A model generated the notes under the pieces. It did no database searches. It worked only from the letters and a program-made list of their open reading frames with translations, and was not told the origin of the DNA. This document shows positions 60,941 to 64,000 of a DNA stretch of 64,000 nt, in pieces. This DNA comes from Pseudomonas crudilactis. Lineage in GTDB: Bacteria; Pseudomonadota; Gammaproteobacteria; Pseudomonadales; Pseudomonadaceae. The position numbers and the translations under genes are program-made. The DNA is taken from NCBI RefSeq assembly GCF_013433315.1, contig NZ_WXVV01000013.1:62001-126000 (forward strand). Direction: 5' to 3'. Each line of letters starts with the position of its first letter. The stretch's first letter is position 1.

Positions 60941-61006
60941 TTTCGCGAGCAGGCTCGCTCCTACATTGGAATGCGTTTCCCTGTAGGAGTGAGCCTGCTC
61001 GCGATG
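60941..61006. repeat. REP pair, mixed subtypes with conserved loop
   Basis: Left arm TTTCGCGAGCAGGCTCGCTC followed by CTACATT, right arm CTGTAGGAGTGAGCCTGCTC; loop ATTGGAATGCGTTTCC. One arm is the GCTCGCTC type and the other the GAGTGAGC type, so the pair is a mosaic with two G-T mismatches. It lies between convergent tcyP and folA. Confidence 0.85.
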
Positions 61007-61010
61007 CTTT

Positions 61011-61523
61011 TTAGGCTTTTTCCCAGACTTCGAAGTTGTACGCCGGCTTATCTTCAACCGCCGGGTTTTCAACGTTGGAAACCAGCTTCCACTGGTGCAA
61101 ATCAAACTCCGGAAACCACGCATCACCCTCCGGGCTCAACGCCACGCGCGTCAGATACAGACGATCCGCCTGCGCCAGCCCTTGCGCGTACAACTGCGCG
61201 CCGCCAATCAGCATCAGCTCATCAACGCCCTGCTCTTTCGCCCATTCCTCAGCGCGAACCACGGCAGCTTCCAGCGACGGATAAACTTCCGCACCTTCCA
61301 GCACCAGATCGGCCTGACGGCTGACCACGATATTCAAGCGCCCCGGCAATGGCCGACCGAGCGAATCCCAGGTCTTGCGACCCATGATGATCGGCTTGCC
61401 CAAGGTGGTGGCCTTGAAGTATTTGAAGTCCCCCGGCAGGTGCCAGGGCATGCTGTTGTCGACGCCGATCACGCGGTTTTCACCGAGGGCTGCGATCAGG
61501 CTGAGGGGGAGTGATTTAGTCAT
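61011..61523 (-). CDS. folA: Dihydrofolate reductase
   Basis: A 170-residue NADPH-dependent reductase making tetrahydrofolate, the target of trimethoprim. LSLIAALGENRVIGVDNSMP with WHLPGDFKYFK forms the substrate region and Met20-like loop, and GRKTWDSLGRPLPGRLNIV and LMLIGGAQLYAQ bind NADPH. Start ATG at 61523; the longer frame to 61745 overlaps the divergent DUF2868 gene. It is convergent with tcyP. Confidence 0.96.
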   Translation of the reverse strand: MTKSLPLSLIAALGENRVIGVDNSMPWHLPGDFKYFKATTLGKPIIMGRKTWDSLGRPLPGRLNIVVSRQADLVLEGAEVYPSLEAAVVRAEEWAKEQGVDELMLIGGAQLYAQGLAQADRLYLTRVALSPEGDAWFPEFDLHQWKLVSNVENPAVEDKPAYNFEVWEKA

Positions 61524-61608
61524 GCCGGCGAGGATACCAGAGCCGCGCTTACCCCGATAAGCGCCACAGCGGTTATGCTCAGCGCTCAATTGAGCGACGG
61601 GATGCCGC

Positions 61609-62988
61609 GTGACTGAACTGACTCCACTGCAAAACCTCTGGCTCACCGAGACCGTGCGCCTGCGCGAAGAACACGCAGGCCCCTTGGAAGATCTGGAAGC
61701 CAATCGCCTGGCCCGCACCGCCGGCGGCGATCTGCCAAGCCGCATTCAGCGCCGGGCGCTCTGGCTGGCCGAGCGTGACGGGCTGACGGCCGCCCTCAAA
61801 CACTGGCTGCAAGGCGCGCGCCTGGCACTGCTATTGATGGTGGTGCTGGCCTGCGTCACCGGGGCTGGCATGGCATTTTCTGCGCTCGGCGACGGTACGC
61901 GAGCGGTGAACATTTTCTGGGCGCTGGGCACGTTGCTCGGGGTCAATCTGATCCTGCTGCTGAGCTGGGCATTCGGCCTGCTATTCGCTGGCGAACATGC
62001 GGCAGCGCTTGGCAGGTTGTGGCTGTGGCTTAGCGAGAAATTTGCCCGGGACGCCAAAGCCGCGCAGTTGCCCCCCGCGTTGCTGGTCTTGCTGCAACGT
62101 CACAAACTCAATCGCTGGGCAATTGGCACGCTGGTCAATGGCCTGTGGCTGCTGATCATGTTCAGCGCGCTAAGCATGCTGATATTGATGATGGCCACTC
62201 GGCAATATGACTTCATCTGGGAAAGCACGCTGCTGGGCGCAGATTTCTTCGCGGCACTGACTGATGCGTTGACGGTCATTCCCCATGCGCTGGGCTGGAG
62301 TGCGCCGAGCGTGGACATGATTCGCGTGACGCTGGACACCGACTACAACCGTGTCCTGGTTCGCCAGATGTGGGCAATATGGCTGGTCGGCGCGGTGCTG
62401 ATCTATGGCGTGCTCCCCCGTCTGCTGCTGATGCTGTTCTGCCGTTGGCGCTGGAAGCGTGGACGTGATCGCTTGCGTCTGGAACTGAACCTGCCCGGCT
62501 ACGCGCAACTGCGCGAACGCTTGATGCCGACCAGCGAACGCCTTGGCGTCAACGACCCGGAGCCTGCGCAGTTGCATCGCGTCGAAAGCAGCGTCGGCGA
62601 ACTCGCCAGCGAAGGCGCATTGCTGGTGGCCATCGAACTCGACGAACAACGTCCATGGCCGCCAGCGCTGCCGAAAAACGTCAGCAACGCCGGCATCCTC
62701 GACAGTCGCGAATCACGGCACAAACTTCTCGAACAACTCAGTCGCTTCCCGCCGGCACGGCTGGCAATTGCCTGCGACCCACGGCGTTCACCGGACCGCG
62801 GCAGCCTCGCCTTGATCGCCGAACTGGCGCGCAGCGCGGGCGAAACCCGCGTCTGGCTGCTGCAAGCGCCGCCCGGTGAAGCACTGGATGCCGAGCGCCT
62901 CGGAGACTGGCACGTTGCGCTGCAACAGCTTGATCTGAAGTTCGCCGATTGCGCGCCGTTGAACTGGCTGGAGACTGGCCATGACTGA
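61609..62988 (+). CDS. DUF2868 membrane protein
   Basis: A 459-residue protein with four predicted membrane segments in the first 280 residues (about 66-88, 104-128, 166-190 and 255-285) and a soluble C-terminal half (about 290-459). The N-terminus TELTPLQNLWLTETVRLREE and the paired arrangement with a DUF3482 GTPase are characteristic. The function is unknown; membrane anchor plus GTPase suggests a membrane stress or trafficking module. It overlaps the next gene by 8 nt. Confidence 0.88.
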   Translation: MTELTPLQNLWLTETVRLREEHAGPLEDLEANRLARTAGGDLPSRIQRRALWLAERDGLTAALKHWLQGARLALLLMVVLACVTGAGMAFSALGDGTRAVNIFWALGTLLGVNLILLLSWAFGLLFAGEHAAALGRLWLWLSEKFARDAKAAQLPPALLVLLQRHKLNRWAIGTLVNGLWLLIMFSALSMLILMMATRQYDFIWESTLLGADFFAALTDALTVIPHALGWSAPSVDMIRVTLDTDYNRVLVRQMWAIWLVGAVLIYGVLPRLLLMLFCRWRWKRGRDRLRLELNLPGYAQLRERLMPTSERLGVNDPEPAQLHRVESSVGELASEGALLVAIELDEQRPWPPALPKNVSNAGILDSRESRHKLLEQLSRFPPARLAIACDPRRSPDRGSLALIAELARSAGETRVWLLQAPPGEALDAERLGDWHVALQQLDLKFADCAPLNWLETGHD

Positions 62989-64000
62989 TGCCTGGAAAGC
63001 GCCGCTGAAACTCGCAGTGGTCGGCCATACCAACGTCGGCAAGACCTCGCTGCTGCGCACGCTGACCCGCGATGTCGGCTTCGGCGAAGTCTCGCATCGC
63101 CCGAGCACCACGCGGCATGTCGAGGGTGCGCGGTTGTCGGTGGATGGCGAGCCGTTGCTCGATCTCTACGACACACCTGGGCTGGAAGACGCCATCGCCC
63201 TGCTCGACTTTCTCGAGCGTCTGGAACGCCCCGGCGAACGCCTCGATGGCCCGGCAAGGCTGGCGCGGTTTCTCGACGGCAGCGAGGCGCGCCAGCGTTT
63301 CGAGCAGGAGGCGAAAGTGCTGCGGCAACTGCTCGCCTCCGACGCCGGTTTGTATGTGATCGATGCCCGCGAACCGGTGCTGGCCAAGTACCGCGACGAA
63401 CTGGAAGTGCTCGCCAGTTGCGGCAAACCGCTGCTGCCGGTGCTGAATTTCGTCAGCAGTGCCAACCATCGCGAGCCGGATTGGCGTGAGGCGTTGGCAC
63501 GGCTTGGGCTGCATGCACTGGTGCGTTTCGACAGTGTGGCGCCGCCGGAAGATGGCGAGCGGCGGCTGTATGAAAGTCTGGCGCTGCTGCTGGAAAACGC
63601 TCGTCCGCAACTGGAACGCTTGATTGCTGATCAACAGGCTCAGCGCCTCGCCCGCCAGCAAAGTGCGGCGCGATTGATTGCTGAATTGTTGATCGACTGT
63701 GCGGCTTGTCGGCGCAGTGTGGTCAGCGAAGCCGAGCAGGAACAGCAAGCCATCAGCGAACTGCGCAAGGCCGTGCGCCAGCGCGAGCAGAAGTGTGTTG
63801 AGGCATTGCTCAAGCTGTATGCGTTTCGTCCACAGGATGCGGCGGCGAGTGATTTACCGTTGCTGGACGGGCGTTGGGGCGATGACCTGTTCAACCCGGA
63901 AACCTTGAAACAACTCGGCGTGCGTGTGGGCGGCGGCATTGCTGCCGGTGCGGCGGCGGGGGCTGGTGTGGATTTGCTGGTTGGCGGGATTACCCTCGGC
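62981..64000 (+). CDS. DUF3482 GTPase (partial, runs off window)
   Basis: The first 340 residues of a GTPase; no stop before the window end. G1 (VVGHTNVGKTSLLRTL), G3 (LYDTPGLEDAI) and a G4-like region (VLNFVSSANHREPDW, where N-x-x-S replaces the usual NKxD) are seen. The C-terminal part carries a glycine-rich hydrophobic stretch (GGGIAAGAAAGAGVDLLVGG) likely to meet the membrane. It is translationally coupled to the DUF2868 gene. The degenerate G4 motif makes nucleotide specificity uncertain. Confidence 0.88.
   Translation, partial: MTDAWKAPLKLAVVGHTNVGKTSLLRTLTRDVGFGEVSHRPSTTRHVEGARLSVDGEPLLDLYDTPGLEDAIALLDFLERLERPGERLDGPARLARFLDGSEARQRFEQEAKVLRQLLASDAGLYVIDAREPVLAKYRDELEVLASCGKPLLPVLNFVSSANHREPDWREALARLGLHALVRFDSVAPPEDGERRLYESLALLLENARPQLERLIADQQAQRLARQQSAARLIAELLIDCAACRRSVVSEAEQEQQAISELRKAVRQREQKCVEALLKLYAFRPQDAAASDLPLLDGRWGDDLFNPETLKQLGVRVGGGIAAGAAAGAGVDLLVGGITLG

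Noticed and set aside
1..64000. tRNA, rRNA, prophage or insertion sequence
   Set aside because: I looked through intergenic gaps and found no cloverleaf ends, rRNA words, integrase, transposase or phage structural genes.

Overview
The window is chromosomal DNA of a fluorescent pseudomonad, most likely of the Pseudomonas fluorescens complex. The evidence is high GC coding sequence, dense operons with 1-8 nt overlaps, Pseudomonas-type REP sequences (GTGGGAGCGAGC...GCTCGCGAA) in many intergenic gaps, and a gene order that I recall as largely that of the P. aeruginosa PAO1 segment running from the pilGHIJ-chp cluster to folA. I see no rRNA, tRNA, CRISPR array, insertion sequence or prophage.

Layout. 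1-1.2 kb: an inverted-repeat element, a small DUF6124 gene and a long leader-like gap. 1.2-11.2 kb (minus): the type IV pilus chemosensory system pilG-pilH-pilI-pilJ-chpA-chpC; pilK and chpB are absent. 11.4-17.4 kb (plus): gshB, a tonB3-like gene, yqgE, ruvX, pyrR, pyrB and an inactive dihydroorotase-like pyrC'. 17.5-20 kb: a TM2 protein, an NlpC/P60 peptidase and pilT. 20-27.2 kb (plus): yggS-proC-yggT-yggU, a 103-bp tandem repeat, metX-metW, a DUF4426 gene, rdgB, hemW and a DUF3392 gene. 27.3-30.5 kb (minus): a lipoprotein-like gene, trmB, thiG, thiS and a DUF423 gene. 30.6-35.7 kb: mtgA (plus), then rpoH and ftsX-ftsE-ftsY (minus). 36-41.4 kb (plus): two M16 peptidase-family genes, rsmD, a yheT-type hydrolase and an AraC regulator. 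41.5-47 kb: a sulfurtransferase, a TetR regulator, an aldehyde dehydrogenase, and a Tat-exported small subunit with a GMC oxidoreductase. 47-52.2 kb: coaD, ferredoxin, a small exported protein, mutM, an HDOD protein, a PfpI-like protein and an RlmI-like methyltransferase. 52.2-55.9 kb: the accessory island described below. 56-64 kb: ilvD, pchP, a cystine transporter, folA, a DUF2868 gene and a DUF3482 GTPase that runs off the window end.

The most interesting region is 52.2-55.9 kb, set between two housekeeping genes (the rlmI-like gene and ilvD). A strong-looking promoter precedes a 23-codon peptide gene, an intercistronic hairpin, a SagB-type flavin dehydrogenase, an AurF-family diiron oxygenase that keeps all seven expected metal ligands, and a Bcr/CflA-type exporter. 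The last three genes overlap at their junctions. The promoter, peptide gene and start of the dehydrogenase gene are AT-rich, unlike the flanks. It looks like a small operon making an oxidised, exported peptide-derived product (RiPP-like), without the YcaO, radical SAM or lanthipeptide enzymes that would place it in a known class.

Other points: a sigma-E/AlgU-type promoter ahead of rpoH; 13 paired REP elements, several with the same loop sequence; two copies of an inverted-repeat element, one carrying three 103-bp tandem units; and a 15-bp stem directly before tonB.
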